Assembly (NCBI GenBank): GCA_037974665.1
Contig: CM075771.1
Location: forward strand, 23,075,425-23,139,424
Source of the DNA: Ehretia macrophylla
Taxonomy: Eukaryota; Streptophyta; Magnoliopsida; Boraginales; Ehretiaceae
Length of the DNA: 64,000 bases
Direction: 5' to 3'
This document shows, piece after piece, positions 23,009-36,300 of this stretch; the first letter of the stretch is position 1, and each line of letters opens with the position of its first letter. The notes beneath the pieces are model-generated. The model was not told the DNA's origin and did not search any database. It saw only the letters and a program-made list of their open reading frames with translations. The translations under genes were made by a program, and so were the position numbers.

Positions 23009-25405
23009 TGTCACGCCCCAACTCGACCCCACCTACAATCAGTCAGGACGCAACGGAATTTCGGCAGTATAACGACAGTAAATAGATTACCGAGGCTCTA
23101 AACCAACCTCATTAATAACATTAAACATCCAATTCCATAACCATACAAACAACAACTCCTCAATAGCATAACAACACACAACATAACTGTAATATACAAT
23201 AATCAGTTCTTGTTATCTGCCTCCGTTCCAACATAACATACAATACCTCAACCTTATCATACATTTCAAAAATAAGTTGAGACCCATCTAACAACTTAAC
23301 CATAGACAAAAGAAGCTGCTAGAATAGTAACAACTAATTCATATTCTTTCAGCATCCTATACAACAAGAACTATAAAGCATAGAAAAGGCTACTAAACTA
23401 ATATACATGATAAATAACAGCACAGAATCACGGATAAGACTCTGGGACATATGACTCGTCCACGTAAGGCACATTTTCCTCCTCAAGAGGCACGTACCCG
23501 TAATCCGGCTCTGCAACACCTGTAAGCATGCAATAATAGAGAGTGAGCTTATATAAATAAGCCCAGTGAGGATCCGATAGATCTCGAGCAAGGTCTACTA
23601 AACTCCTTGGAATAATCCTTTGAGTCAGTAAACACACAATAACATAAATAATACTATCATCACATAACTATATAACCAATCAATAAAGGATACTCTATTT
23701 GGTGTAGCTCCAAACGTCATCACGATCTCAACCATTCTTCTTATAACTCCCCATTACTCACGCACCCGAGGTACCTCACTAGCCCCTTCCTCCATGACAC
23801 CTCCATCATGCGAGCTGGGGGTAGCCTATGACAGTCATGCCGTTATCAACCCGACAGCCCAACGCTGCCCGAGAGGTGGCACACACATACCAAGACTCCT
23901 TAATCATCATCAATCATCAATCAATCATCAATCAATCATCAATTATACATCATTGATAGCATCAATTATCATTTAAACAACAATAACTTAGTTAGATGAC
24001 GAAGTAGGCCATCTAACCGGACATGCATTATAAACACAATTAAACCCTAAATTACTCATCAACAACTCACCATTCAACACTCAAACACAACCCAATCATC
24101 TAAAGGCATCGTTCAAGAAATTAAAGAATGACAACCTAAACTTCAAAATTTCATAACTTACATTCTACTAACCCAAACATTGTCAAATCAGTTTCTATCA
24201 CTCACCCATTCAACCTACTACATTAGCCCTCTCAAAAATCCACCATAACACCTCTAAATCATGCCCGATAACCCTAAAACCCTAGGATGTCTTGGCTGAA
24301 TTTTCCGGACTTTCCCACGAGCAATGTAATCAAAATTCGGCATTACAACAGCGCTAACACGTAATTATCAAGTATTTAGAAATCGACGGCAATCGATTTC
24401 GAGCAACGCAACTCAATCAAATCAACTTTGAACAATTTAATCTAAATTAAATACCCGAAAAATAAAAATTATGCTATATCCGACAGAAACTCGTAGTATT
24501 AGCATAAAACGATCCCTAGTATGCAAGGAGCAATAATCTATCATCAGATTACAATTCTAACGGTTCAAATTTCATTTATACATAAAAACATAAAAAATGA
24601 CATTTTGAGATCTAGAATTTTTCTCTCACCTTTGATGCGATAAAAGCCTAGGGATGCGTGAAGTGCGTGCCCAACAAGTAGAATCCAAGTCGGTGCGAAG
24701 TTTTACGGACAAAAACCAGGCTTTTCTAAGAAAAATTGATTGAAAAACCTTGAAAATTCTCTTTCTTTTTCTCCTTCTTTCTCTCGGTCTTGTGTGTGGA
24801 ATTGGAGTGTGTTTTGTGCTTTGCTTAGTGTGTGTTGATGACTATATGCAATAAAATGCTTGGTCAAATAAATAAAATGCAAAGTCAAAGTAGTATTTTA
24901 GTCCTTTAATTCATTTTCTTGTCTTTTAAATGCATTTTAGCTATCTCCTTGCTCAAAACAAAGATGCAACTCCTAAGATAGCTCAAGTAGATTATTTTTA
25001 GGTGACAAGAAGTTTTAAAATCAAACAATTCTACCCGAGTCGGCTTAAAACTCGATTTTTGCAAAAGTCGATGTAAAAGCCCTAATAAATTCCTAAGCCG
25101 ATTTGAAATCCGTTTTTATCAATCACAGGTCTATTAAAGTCCGTGGACTAGGTCTAGAAGGGTTAGAAAGACCAGTTTCAAAATTTTAGCAGACGTGTGT
25201 CCAAAATACTATTCACTAAAAGACAACGATAAAATTTCTGATCCCGTTTTTTATGAAAATTTCATGATTGCACATTTAGCACGTATTAGGAGTATTGACA
25301 TCAAAATTATAACTTTCTAGGTCCTATAGCACATAAACAGGTCATATGCACACAAAACGAGGTATAGCACGTAAAACGAGATAAGCAGAAAAGTGGGGTT
25401 TCACA
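23009..25405 (-). repeat. Element F 5' LTR (right copy)
   Basis: 2397 bp, same length as the left LTR. Splice-like module 23520-23565, donor-like AAAG/GTGAGA at 24630/24629, W-box complements GGTCAA at 24862 and AGTCAA at 24883. The conserved peptide frame at 23428-23519 has two replacement differences from the left copy, consistent with decay after insertion. Confidence 0.9.
23520..23565 (-). promoter_or_regulatory. LTR F hairpin plus 3' splice-site-like module
   Basis: Minus strand GCTTAT-TTAT-ATAAGC, extended by TGG/TCA, then CTCACT and CTTACAG/G 24 nt after the stem. Identical layout in the left LTR (16104-16149) and in element E. Together with the donor at 24630 it would remove about 1.1 kb. 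Confidence 0.5.
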
Positions 25406-25410
25406 GAAAA

Positions 25411-26363
25411 TACCCGAACAGTGCTCCAGTAAGAAAGTACCAAGAATTGCCCAATAAGTAATACTAAATAAATGACCACTAAGAATCCTAGTGAATGCCA
25501 TTGAAGAATTTCCAATAAGGAATACCAGTAACACTCCAATAAAGACCGAGACACATATGCCATAGATAATACCATGCAGTAAGTCTGACTGAAAACCCAA
25601 TAGCCAAGTCTACCAAAAAGTGCCAATAGAAGTCTCCAAAGAATACCCATTAAGAAAACCAAAGAATACTCCAAAGAATAACCAAATAAAACTCCAAGAG
25701 AAAGCTATTCTTTTTATGATTGCCATTCACAAATAAGAGTCTTAGAAGTATACCAACAACTGAGCTCCATAAGCAAACACCAACTCCCAAATAAGGCTAG
25801 TCAAATGCCATTCATTTCCTGCCAATCCATACACCTTGAAAAGCCAGCTGTGAACCACTTCTTCAGGGGAGAAGAAAGTCTCTCTTACCATTTCAATAAG
25901 ACATGTATGAATGCCAATATATCATAGTTATACATATGCCTTAAGCTATTATGCCAGCAAGTTTACAAAAGAGTTTATTCAACAAAGTCACTCAAGCATA
26001 ACAATCAAGTCAAGCACAACATAATCAATTCAAATCACGGCACAACCAATTCAAGACATTCCAATACACACATTACAAGCAATACTCTAAGCAAATAACA
26101 ATTCACGAGGTCGATTCGATTCACAATACCAATTCGATAGGTCAATTCAATGCACAACTCGACACTTTACTTCACTTAGCACATAATTAACACATAACAC
26201 ATAATTATATCACATAGGAGCACACATTCATGTCAAGACACACAATCTCACTTACACGCATACACCTTCAAGACACACTTAACAAGCATACATTCAAGGA
26301 TCACTACCCACCAGACCGAGGACCCTGTCCCGGCTTATGAGCTAGACAAGCTCTGATACCACC
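25411..26363 (-). other. Element B internal region, part 2 (degenerate repeat, leader, primer-binding site)
   Basis: Continues the degenerate AAGAATACC-type repeat up to about 25700, then a leader rich in CACATAA and CAATTC words, and primer-binding site GCTCTGATACCA at 26350-26361, two bases from the LTR. A minus frame of about 97-110 codons here (25307-25674) is hydrophobic, overlaps LTR F, and has no recognisable domain; I do not call it a gene. Confidence 0.7.
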
Positions 26364-29202
26364 TGTAACACCCCGATCCCTCTCGAGACCGGGAGTTCTA
26401 TCAATCGATCTAATCACAACCCAAACCAAACCCGGGCAATATTTTCAGGGAAAACGGACGGAGTCTCCCCTATTTCTAGGCGAAATGTAAAACCTATAAT
26501 AGCATATAAATGGACCACCACCGTGTCCAACCATACAAAACTTCCTCAAGGACATCCGAGCCTCGGTTCTCAACAATTTAATCTCAGCAAGTATACATAC
26601 ATTTCCAATTTAAAAGCTAACCTATCTCTTTTCATTTTTGACAAGTACGTTCAAACTAGACAATTAAACCATACTAAGCTACTGCATAAAATAAACTATC
26701 ATGCCATTCTAATTCCTTTCCTTAGGACATTACAAACATGCTTTGAAATTAAGCTATGCTAACTGATTACATAATCTAGCTTTTCAATTCATCTCAGCTA
26801 CTTAGCTAAATTTAAATTACATTTCTTTTAACAATAAATACATACAGCATATGAACATACATCTTTACAAACTTCGACACCCAAGCCACATAGCACGCAA
26901 GATAACTCTTCAAACACGAACTTTCACGTAATCACGAACTTTCCAGCTAACATGGCATTTCCTAAAATGTGGTGGTGAGGAGTGAGTATACACAACACGT
27001 ATACTCAGTGAGGGTGAGACATATATCGAATTGGAGAGAAAGAAGTTCGTGCAATGCAAATAGGCAGTTAAGCAATATAACTAAGAAAGTAAGTGATCAA
27101 AACAAACCATCAATACAATAAGCAATTACCAAAAGCATTAACACAACCATTCAAAGCTATACCATACTCTGAAGGCTATGGTTCACTCATACGAACAATG
27201 TACCATTTCACGAGCGATACATCAATCTCGAGCTTGATGTTGACAACGATGACAATAAGCGCGCAACCACCTTATAACACCAGTTTGGAATACCTCGGAA
27301 GTATCCATCAATTCTACGACCCAAATCTCCCTGGGAGGCAACCTAAGCGAGAAATGGGAATAGCAGCGGAGCTAGAGCAACCATCACTGGCAACCCGAGG
27401 CTACCTAGAGAGGCCCATCACTCATGCGCGAGACACTATGCAATGCAAGACTCGATACAAGGCAATAAACGAGCGATAGTACAACAATACAAGCTAGTGA
27501 CAACAAACGAGATAACAAGCAATCACAATCAATACTAGCATTCAACTAACTTTTCAAGCATAACAAGCAATAATAAGCAACAATAACAACAATTAAACAA
27601 GTGACGGCAGTTCAAACACGAAAACAACAAATATCACTATTCAACCCCAACTTCCAAGGACAATTACGAACAAACGAGCTACGAAATTAGGAAACCGATT
27701 TCACTACATTCACTCAGGCACTACAAGGCATATTTCTATGTCACTAAACTTCACTTTCTCACCCGAGACCCGAAAGTCCACCTACTGCGTTTGAACTACA
27801 ACTATGCTAACCGGTCACTCAATCAACGCCACAACAGCGCCAAAAGTGCTTCCATGCCCTCAATTGCAAAACCCCCAACTCAATTCGACCACGGTCAACT
27901 TTTGGTCAAACGGCCCCTTTACGTTTCTTTGTCTAATTTCCAATTTTAACAAAGGTCGATCCGTTTTTATTTCACATTTTAGCTTTCTATCATTAATGAC
28001 ACCTATCCAAATCAAGCAATCGCAATTCGGATCGAAATCCGAAATTCTAGAGTTTACTATTCATAATTCACTATTCATGTTCTTCCCCAATTTCAAATAC
28101 GCCGTTTCAACCGTAAAAATTGCTAAATAACTAACAAACAATGCTCTACGAACCCTAAGCAAGCTATTGCAAACAATAACAGGCATTATAACGCGATAAA
28201 TATCAAATCTGAAAAATTGACTCAAAAATCAAATTCATATTAAAATGCACAAAAGCGTGAAAACCCTCACAGAGATTGAAGACCAAGACCCGCAAGGACC
28301 CGAGCCACGACCCCCGAGCAATTCCACGCGCAATTATAGAAGAAAATTGCAAGAAAATCTTTTCTTTTCTCCTCCATGAAGCTTCGGCCATGAGAAGGAT
28401 ATTTTGGGCATTTTGCAAATTGTTTTTATTGATTTTTGCCTTGTTTTATTATTTATTAGGTGAAAAAGGGCATTTTGGTCTTTTGCAAAATCAAACTTTA
28501 ATTAAAAATAGTCAAATAAGCTTATTTTGATGCCATTAAATCCAATTCAAGTTAAAACAACGCAATTAAATGAAAAACAACTAAAACTAGTTAAATTAAG
28601 CTAAAAACATTTTTCACTAAATCCAAAAAATATTTCTCTAACTCTTATTTTCGAAATTCTACGATCGAACGGTCAATAATCGATCGCTAATAAAGTGATG
28701 AGCAATAATATAAAACTTTAATTCTTTGAAAAGTAGAATAGTAGAATAGTTTAAAATTCACTCCGGCTCGGAGTTACTTTTCTCATTTATTTGAAAACCA
28801 AGTGATTTTAATGCAAAACAACCAAAACCGATTATTAAAATAATCAAAACAATCAAGGCAATCAATATTCATTTAAAATAATTAATTTAACTATTTCTAT
28901 AACATTTTAAAGAATTATAAAGTTAATGTTAAGTTACAAATGAACAAATAAATATAAACATGAAATCAAGTGCAATTAAATATTAACACTTAAGATGACA
29001 CTTAATTAATCACAAGAGAATAAATTCAATTACTACAATTATTAGAAATAGGTAATAATCTTTTAATCAATTAATATAAATCATTTTCGATTTCTTCTAA
29101 AAGAAATAGCAAAACAGTGAAAATTAGATGATTTAACTAATTAAACATTTAATCAAATGCAGTCAAGTGCTATTAAATGCATGACGGGTTCGGGTTATCA
29201 CA
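26364..29202 (-). repeat. Element B 5' LTR (right copy)
   Basis: 2839 bp, same length as the left copy. Begins TGTAACACCCCGATC and ends GGGTTATCACA. Frames such as 27093-27479 and 27804-28130 fall on the conserved block or in AT-rich LTR and are not genes. Confidence 0.9.
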
Positions 29203-29207
29203 TCACC

Positions 29208-29701
29208 TCCCTCACTGAGTATACATGTTGTATACTCACCCTTATTTCTAACACCTTTCAGGATCAGTGCTATAAGCTGGAAATGAGATTGCCTCATGTG
29301 TGGCCTGCCTGCTCTATCAGTGTGTAGAACAAGGAAAAATGTGTACATTATATGCCTGTATACTATTTGAGACCTTATGGTCATATATGTATTTGTGTTA
29401 TCTTAAGAAATGTAATATTAAAGTTTTAGTCTTGGGTAATAGTTAGGTGCTAGTGGTTTGTAATAACTTCAATTGTTTACTCTTCGGTTTAGTTGACTTG
29501 CATGCTGATAGGGATGAAACAAATTGAAATTATGGATTATGGTCTTGTGGTTGTATGTTGTTGTTTGCAAGTTTCCAGATAGTCCTATATATAGGGAAAA
29601 CTCCATCTGTTTTCCCTAAATTTTGTGCCCGAGGTTTGGAATTAGGTGAGAATAACATGATAAATAGGAGTCCCAGTCTCATGAGGGATCGGGGCGTTAC
29701 A
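29208..29701 (+). mobile_element. LTR C, right fragment ending in TTACA
   Basis: Resumes LTR C after element B. Contains the hairpin (29216-29238), the acceptor-like TTTCAG/G ending at 29261, and the terminal block ending ATCGGGGCGTTACA at 29701. No primer-binding site follows, so C is a 3' LTR or a solo LTR. Confidence 0.75.
29216..29261 (+). promoter_or_regulatory. LTR C hairpin plus 3' splice-site-like module
   Basis: TGAGTATAC and GTATACTCA arms pair around a five-base loop, then CTCACC and TTTCAG/G 23 nt later. The matching donor-like TAAG/GTGAGA is at 11516/11517, separated by the element B insertion. Confidence 0.45.
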
Positions 29702-29830
29702 CAATAGCCAAAGCCAAAGGAAACATATTGTCATTGCCATCATAGAATATATTTGCCTTAACCTATTCTCCAATGAATAACCTGGCCTTAAATAGAATAT
29801 CTCTATACTGCACTCTTTGCTACCACCTAA
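29702..29830. other. Unassigned AT-rich stretch between LTR C and LTR H
   Basis: About 130 bp with no repeat partner in the window and no reading frame. The last bases GCTACCACCTAA resemble a decayed GATACCACC primer-binding-site end, so it may be a remnant of element H's interior. Confidence 0.4.
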
Positions 29831-30361
29831 TGTAGCGCCCTGATCCCTCACGAGACCAGGGTCCCAATCTCAAAACCCAAGGCACGAAAATTCAGGGAAA
29901 ACGGACAGAATTTTTCCTATTTATAGGACTAATCAAAAACCTGCGAATAATAGAATACAACTAGGAAACCATAATCCAACGTTCTCATATACTTCAACTT
30001 CAACCACCAAGCTATGCCTCGTCTCAAGGCCATCCAAGCCTTAGACTCAACAAAATAGGTACACAATCATGCATAGGCCTCAAATATTGAAATACTATGT
30101 TATAAAGTCATTTATCATACCATTTTAACTTTTTCTCTTCAATTGTCTTGTTTATTAATCCAGCCTAGTAACTCCATTAACCCAAGCTAGCATGCACGAA
30201 AATTAAACAACAACATAGTCCTTTAAGCTATTACAGGCCACCTACAAACCAAATACAACGAAGATCCAATACAATTACAAGCTGAGTTTTTATAGTTCCA
30301 ATCAAATTATAATTCAAACCACTTCATTAATTCACATGGATTCGTAGGTACTAATAATGAA
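29831..30361 (-). mobile_element. Truncated LTR H, cut by the satellite array
   Basis: Starts TGTAGCGCCCTGATCCCTCA, the same terminus as the A and B LTRs, and shows family similarity for about 500 bp before the satellite begins. Only the terminal part (3' end on the minus strand) remains. It marks the left border of the satellite. Confidence 0.65.
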
Positions 30362-33300
30362 AGCTTACGCGGCGCAGAACATATCGTTGGAAAGCTTTCC
30401 GGGAGCTCTACGACGGGGGCAGCAAGCCTGCTCGGCTACGCCTTTTTTCAGAGCCCAAAATCAAACGTTTTCATCTATTTCGGGACACCTTTCTTCTTCT
30501 GCACTATTTTTTCATCCCGGATCGTGCGTCTTGTGCCGCGAAAAGGACGACAACCTAATCCATCACATTTCTATTACCAAATCCCACGGTACCTTGGGCA
30601 AAACAACTTCACTTCACGTAGAGGCTGGGGCCTGCAAACCGAGGGCGTTGGTCTTGGGACCAAGTATCCGTCGCTCTGGTGCCCATAACTTTTGATCCGT
30701 AAGGAGTTACGCGGCGCATAGCATTCCATTGGAAAGCTCTCCGAGAGCTCTACGACGATGGCAGCAAGCCTACTCAGCTGCGCCTATTTTCGGAGCCCAA
30801 AATCGAACATTTTCATCAGTTTCGGGACACTTTTCTTCTTTTGCGCTGTTTTTTCGTCATGGATCGTACGTCGTGAGCCCCGAAAAGGACGACAACCTAA
30901 TCCATCGCATTTCAATTACCGAATCCCATGGCACCTTGGGCAAGACAACTTTACTTCACGTAGAGGCTGGGCCCGCAAACCAAGGGCGTTGGGCTTGGGA
31001 CCAGGTATCCGTCGCTCCGGTGACCATAACTTTTGATTCATAAGGAGTTATGCGGCGCACAACATACAGTTGGAAAGCTCTTCAAGAGCTCTACGACGTG
31101 GGCAGCAAGCCTGCTCGGCTGTGCCAATTTTCGGAGTCCAAAATTGAACGTTTTCATCTGTTTCGGGACACTTTTCTTCTTCAGCGCTATTTTTTCATCC
31201 CGGATCGTACGTCGTGAGCTGCGAAAAAGAAGACAACCTAATCCATCACATTTCTATTACCAAATCCCATGGCACATTGGGCAAGACAACTTCACTTCAC
31301 GTAGAGGCTGGGCCCGTAAACAGAGGGCGTTGGTCTTGGGACCAACTATCCATCGCTCCGGTGCCTATAACTTTTGATCCGTAACGAGTTACGCGCCACA
31401 CAACATATCGTTGGAAAGTTCTCCGAGAGCTCTACGACGGGGACAACTAGACTGCTCGGCTGTGCGTGTTTTCAGAACCCAAAATCAAACATTTTCGTCA
31501 GTTTTGGGACACTTTTCTTTTTTTGCGCTGTTTTTTCATCCCGGATTGTATGTCGTGAGCCGCGAAAATGACGACAACCTAATCTATCACATTTCTAATA
31601 CTGAATCCCATGGAACATTGGGCAAGACAACTTCACTTCACATAGAGGCTGGGCCCGCAAACCGAGGGCGTGGGGCTTGTGACCAGGTATCCGTTGCTCC
31701 GGTGCCATTAACTTTTGATCCGTAAGGAGTTACGCGGCACACAGTATACCGTTGGAAAGCTCTCCGAGAGCTGTATGATAGGGGTAGCAAACTTGCTCGT
31801 CTGCGCCTATTTTCAGGGCCCAAAATTGAACGTTTTCATCATTTTCGAGATAGTTTTCTTCTTTTGCGCTATTTTTTCATCCCGGATCGTATGTCTTGAG
31901 CCCCGAAAAGGACCACAACCTAATTCATCACATTTCTATTACCGAATTCCACGGCACCATGGGCAAGACAACTTCACTTCACATAGAGGCTGGGCCCGTA
32001 AATCGAGGGCGTTGGTCTTGGGACCAACTATCCATCGCTCCGGTGCCCATAACTTTTGATCCGTAAGGAGTTACTCGGCGCACAACATACCGTTGGAAAG
32101 CTCTCCGAGAGCTCTATGATGTGGACAACAAATCTGCTCGGCTGCGCCTTTTTCCGGAGCCCAAAATCGAATGTTTTCATCAATTTTGGGACACTTTTCC
32201 TCTTATGCGCTGTTTTTTCGTCCAGGATTGTACGTCTTGTGCCTCGAAAAGGATGAGAACCTAATCCATCACATTTTTATTACCGAATCCCACGGCACCT
32301 TGGGCAAGACAACTTCACTTCACGTAGAGGCTGGGCCCGCAAATCGAGGGCATTGGTCTTGGGACCAGGTATCCGTCGCTCCAGTGCCTATAACTTTTGA
32401 TCCGTATGGAGTTACGCGGCGCACAACATACCGTTGCAAAGCTTTCCAGGAGCTCTGCGTGGGGGCATCAAGCGAGCCTTGCTGCGCCTATTTTCGGATC
32501 CCAAAATCAAAGGTTTTCATCAGTTTCGAGACATTTTTCTTTTTTTGCGCTGTTTTCCGTCCCGAATTGTACGTCTTGTGCCGCGAAAAGGACGACAACC
32601 TAATCCACCACATTTCTATTACCAAATCCCATGGCACCTTGGGCAAGACAACTTTACTTCACGTAGAGGCTAGGCCCGCAAACCGAGGGCATTGGTCTTG
32701 GGTCCAGGTATCCGTCGCTCCGTTGCCCATAACTTTTGATCCGTAAGGAGTTACACGGCGCACAACATACTGTTGGAAAGCTCTCCGGGAGCTCTACGAC
32801 GGGGGCAGCAAGCCTGCTCGGCTGCACTTGTTTTCAGAGCCCAAAATCAAACGTTTTCATCTATTTCGGGACACTTTTATTCTTCTGCGCTGTTTTTTTG
32901 TCCCGGATCGTACGTCTTGTGCCCAAAAAGGACGACAACCTAATCCATCACATTTCTATTACCAAATCCCACGGCACCTTGGGCAAGACAACTTCACTTC
33001 ACGTAGAGGCTGGGCCCGCAAAACGAGGGCATTGGTTTTGGGACCAAGTATCCGTCGCTCCGGTGCCCATAACTTTTGATCCGTATGGAGTTACGCGGCG
33101 CACAACATACCATTGGAAAGTACTCCAGGAACTCTGCGGTGGGGGCAGCAAATGAGCTCTGCTGCGCCTATTTTTGGATCCCAAAATCGAACGTTTTCAT
33201 CAATTTCGGGACATTTTTCTTCTTTTGCGCTATTTTTTCGTCCTGGATTGTACGTCTTGTGCCGTGAAAAGGACGACAACCTAATCTATCACATTTCTAT

Positions 33301-36300
33301 TACCGAATCCTACGACACCTTGGGCAAGACAACTTTACTTCACGTAGAAGCTGGGCCCGCAAACCGAGGGCGTTGGTCTTGGGACCAGGTATCCGTCGCT
33401 CTGGTGCCCATAACTTTTGATCCGTAAGGAGTTATGCGGTGCAAAACATACCGTTGGAAAGCTCTCTGGGAGCTCTACAACAGGGGTAGCAAGCCTACTC
33501 GGCTGCGCCTATTTTCGGAGCCAAAAATCAAATGTTTTCATCTATTTGGGGACACTTTTCTTCTTTTGCGCTGTTTTTTCATCCCGGATCGTATGTCTTG
33601 TGTCGCGAAAAGGATAGCAACTTAATCCATCACATTTCTATTACCAAATCCCACGGTACCTTGGGAAAAACAACTTCATTTCATGTAGAGGCTGGGGCCC
33701 GCAAACCGAGGGCGTTAGTCTTGGGACCAGGTATCCGTCGCTCCGGTGCCCATTACTTTTGATCCGTCAGGAGTTACGCGGCACTCAGCATACCGTTGGA
33801 AAGCTCTCCAAGATCTCTACGATGGTGGCAGCAAGTCTGCTCGGTTGCGCCTATTTTCGGAGCCCAAAATCAAATATTTTCATCAGTTTCGGGATACTTT
33901 TATGCTTTTGCCCTATTTTTTTTATCCTGGATCGTACGTCGTGATCCCTGAAAAGGATGACAACCTAATCTATCGCATTTCAATTACCGAATCCCATGGC
34001 ACCTTGGGCAAGACAACTTTACTTCACGTAGAGGTTGGGCCCGCTAACCAAGGGCGTTGCGCTTGAGACCAAGTATCCGTCGCTCCGGTGCCCATAACTT
34101 TTTATCTGTAAGGAGTTGCGCGGCGTACATCATACCGTTAGAAAGCTCTTCGAGACCTCTACGACGTGAGAAGCAAGCCTGCTCGGCTGAGCAAATTTTC
34201 GGAGTCCAAAATTGAACATTTTCATAAGTTTTGGGACACTTTTCTTCTTCTGCGCTATTTTTTCTTCTCGGATCGTATGTCTTGAGCCGTGAAAAGGATG
34301 ACAACCTAATCCATCACATTTCTATTACCGAATCCCTTGGCACCTTGGGCAAGACAACTTCACATCACGTAGAGGCTGGGCCCACAAACCCAGGGCGTTG
34401 GGCTTGGGACCAAGTATCCGTCGCTCCGGTGCCCATAACTTTTGATCCGTAAGGAGTTACGAGGCCAACAACAGACCGTTAGAAAGCTCTCCGAGAGCTC
34501 TACGACAGGGACAACTAGCCTGCTCAGCTGTGTGTGTTTTCGTAGCCCAAAATCAAACATTTTCATCAGTTTTGGGACACCTTTCTTCTTTTGCGCTGTT
34601 TTTTAGTCCCGGATCGTACGTTGTGAGCTGCGAAAAGGACGACAACCTAATCCATCACATTTCTATTACCGAATCCCACGGCACCTTGGGCAAGACAACT
34701 TCACTTCACGTAGAGGCTGGGCCTGTAAACCGAGGGCGTTGGTCTTGGGACCAGGTATCCGTCGCTTCGGTGCCCATAACTTTTGATTCTTACGGAGTTA
34801 CGCGACGCACAACATACCGTTGGAAAGCTCTCTGGGAGCTCTACGAGGGGGCATCAAGCCTGCTTTTGCTGCACCTATTTTCGGAGCTCAAAATTTAACA
34901 TTTTCATTAGTTTCGGGGCACTTTTATCCTTTTGATATGTTTTTTCCTCTCGGATCGTGCGTCTTGCACCGCGAAAAGGACGACAACCTAATCCATCACA
35001 TTTCTATTACCGAATCCCATGGCACCTTGGGCAAGACAACTTTACTTCACGTAGAGGCTGGGCCCGCAAACCGAGGGCGTTGGTCTTGGGACTAGGTATC
35101 CGTCGCTCCGGTGCCCGTAACTTTTGATCCGTAAGGAGTTACGTGGCGCACAACATACCGTTGGAAAGCTCTCCGAGAGCTCTACAACTGAGGTAGCTTT
35201 CCTGCCCAGCTGCGCCTATTTTTGGAGCCCAAAATCAAACGTTTTCATCAATTTCGGGACACTTTTCTTCTTTTGCGCAGTTTTTTCATCCCGGATCGTA
35301 TGTCTTGTGCCGCGAAAAGGAAGACAACCTAATCCATCACATTTCTATTATCGAATCCCACGGCACCTTGGGCAAAACAACTTCACTTCACGTAGAGGCT
35401 AGGCCCGCAAACCGAGGGTGTTGGTTTTGGGACAAGGTATCCGTTGCTCCGGTGCCTATAGCTTTGGATCCGTAAGGAGTTACGCGGCACACATCATACT
35501 ATTGGAAAGCTCTCCGAGAGCTCTACGACGGGGACATCCAGTTTGCCCGGCTGCACCTATTTTCAGAGCCCAAAATCAAACATTTTCATCAGTTTTGGGA
35601 TACTTTTCTTTTTTTGTGCTGTTTTTTCATCCCGGATCGTACGTCGTGAACCGCGAAAAGGACGACAACCTAATCCATCACATTTCTATTACCGAATCCC
35701 ATGGCACCTTGGGCAAGACAACTTCACTTCACGTAGAGGCTGGGCCCGCAAACTGAGGGCGTGGGGCTTGTGACCAGGTATCCGTCGCTCCGGTGCCCAT
35801 AACTTTTGATCCATAAGGAGTTACGCGGCGTACAACATACCGTTGGAAAGCTCTCTGAGAGCTCTACGATGGTGGCAGCAAGCCTGCTCGGCTGCGCCTA
35901 TTTTCGGGGCCCAAAATCGAACATTTTCATAAATTTTGGGACACTTTTCTTCTTTTGCGCTGTTTTTTCGTCCCTGATCGTACGTCGTGTACCCCGAAAA
36001 GGACGACAACCTAATCCATTGCATTTCTATTACCGAATCCCACGGCACCTTTGGCAACACAACTTTATTTCACGTAGAGGCTGGGCCCGCAAACCAAGGT
36101 TGTTGGGCTTGGGGCCAGGTATCCGTCGCTCTGGTGCCCTTAACTTTTGACCCGTAAGGTGTTACGCGGCGCACAGTATACCGTTGAAAATCTCTCCGAG
36201 AGCTCTACGACATGGGCAGTAGGCCTACTCGGCTGCGTCTATTTTCAGAGTCCAAAATTGAATGTTTTCTTCAATTTTGGGACATTTTTATTCTTTTGCT

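Larger units (their letters stand above)
15593..25405 (-). mobile_element. Element F: Ty3/Gypsy chromovirus (Tekay/Del-like), nearly complete
   Basis: LTRs 15593-17989 and 23009-25405 are both 2397 bp and differ by roughly 2 percent by eye. Perfect TSD GAAAA at 15588-15592 and 25406-25410. Primer-binding site 22991-23002, polypurine tract 17990-18000. A single reading frame on the minus strand (22713 down to 17926) carries gag, protease, RT, RNase H, integrase and a chromodomain-like tail, broken by three TAG codons. The domain order and C-terminal tail fit the Tekay/Del chromovirus clade. It sits inside element B, so it is younger than B. Confidence 0.93.
12076..29202 (-). mobile_element. 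Element B: non-autonomous LTR retrotransposon hosting element F
   Basis: Two 2839-bp LTRs (12076-14914 and 26364-29202) of equal length, differing by roughly 1-2 percent by eye. A perfect TSD TCACC flanks it (12071-12075 and 29203-29207). Primer-binding site at 26350-26361 and polypurine tract at 14915-14931 give minus orientation. Its own internal DNA is only about 1.6 kb once element F is removed and carries no protein domain, so it is a LARD-like passenger. Similar to element A in leader and 3' end. Confidence 0.9.

Noticed and set aside
29702..29830. A primer-binding site after LTR C that would make it a 5' LTR
   Set aside because: The bases after 29701 (CAATAGCC...) do not resemble TGGTATCAGAGC, so C is better called a 3' or solo LTR.
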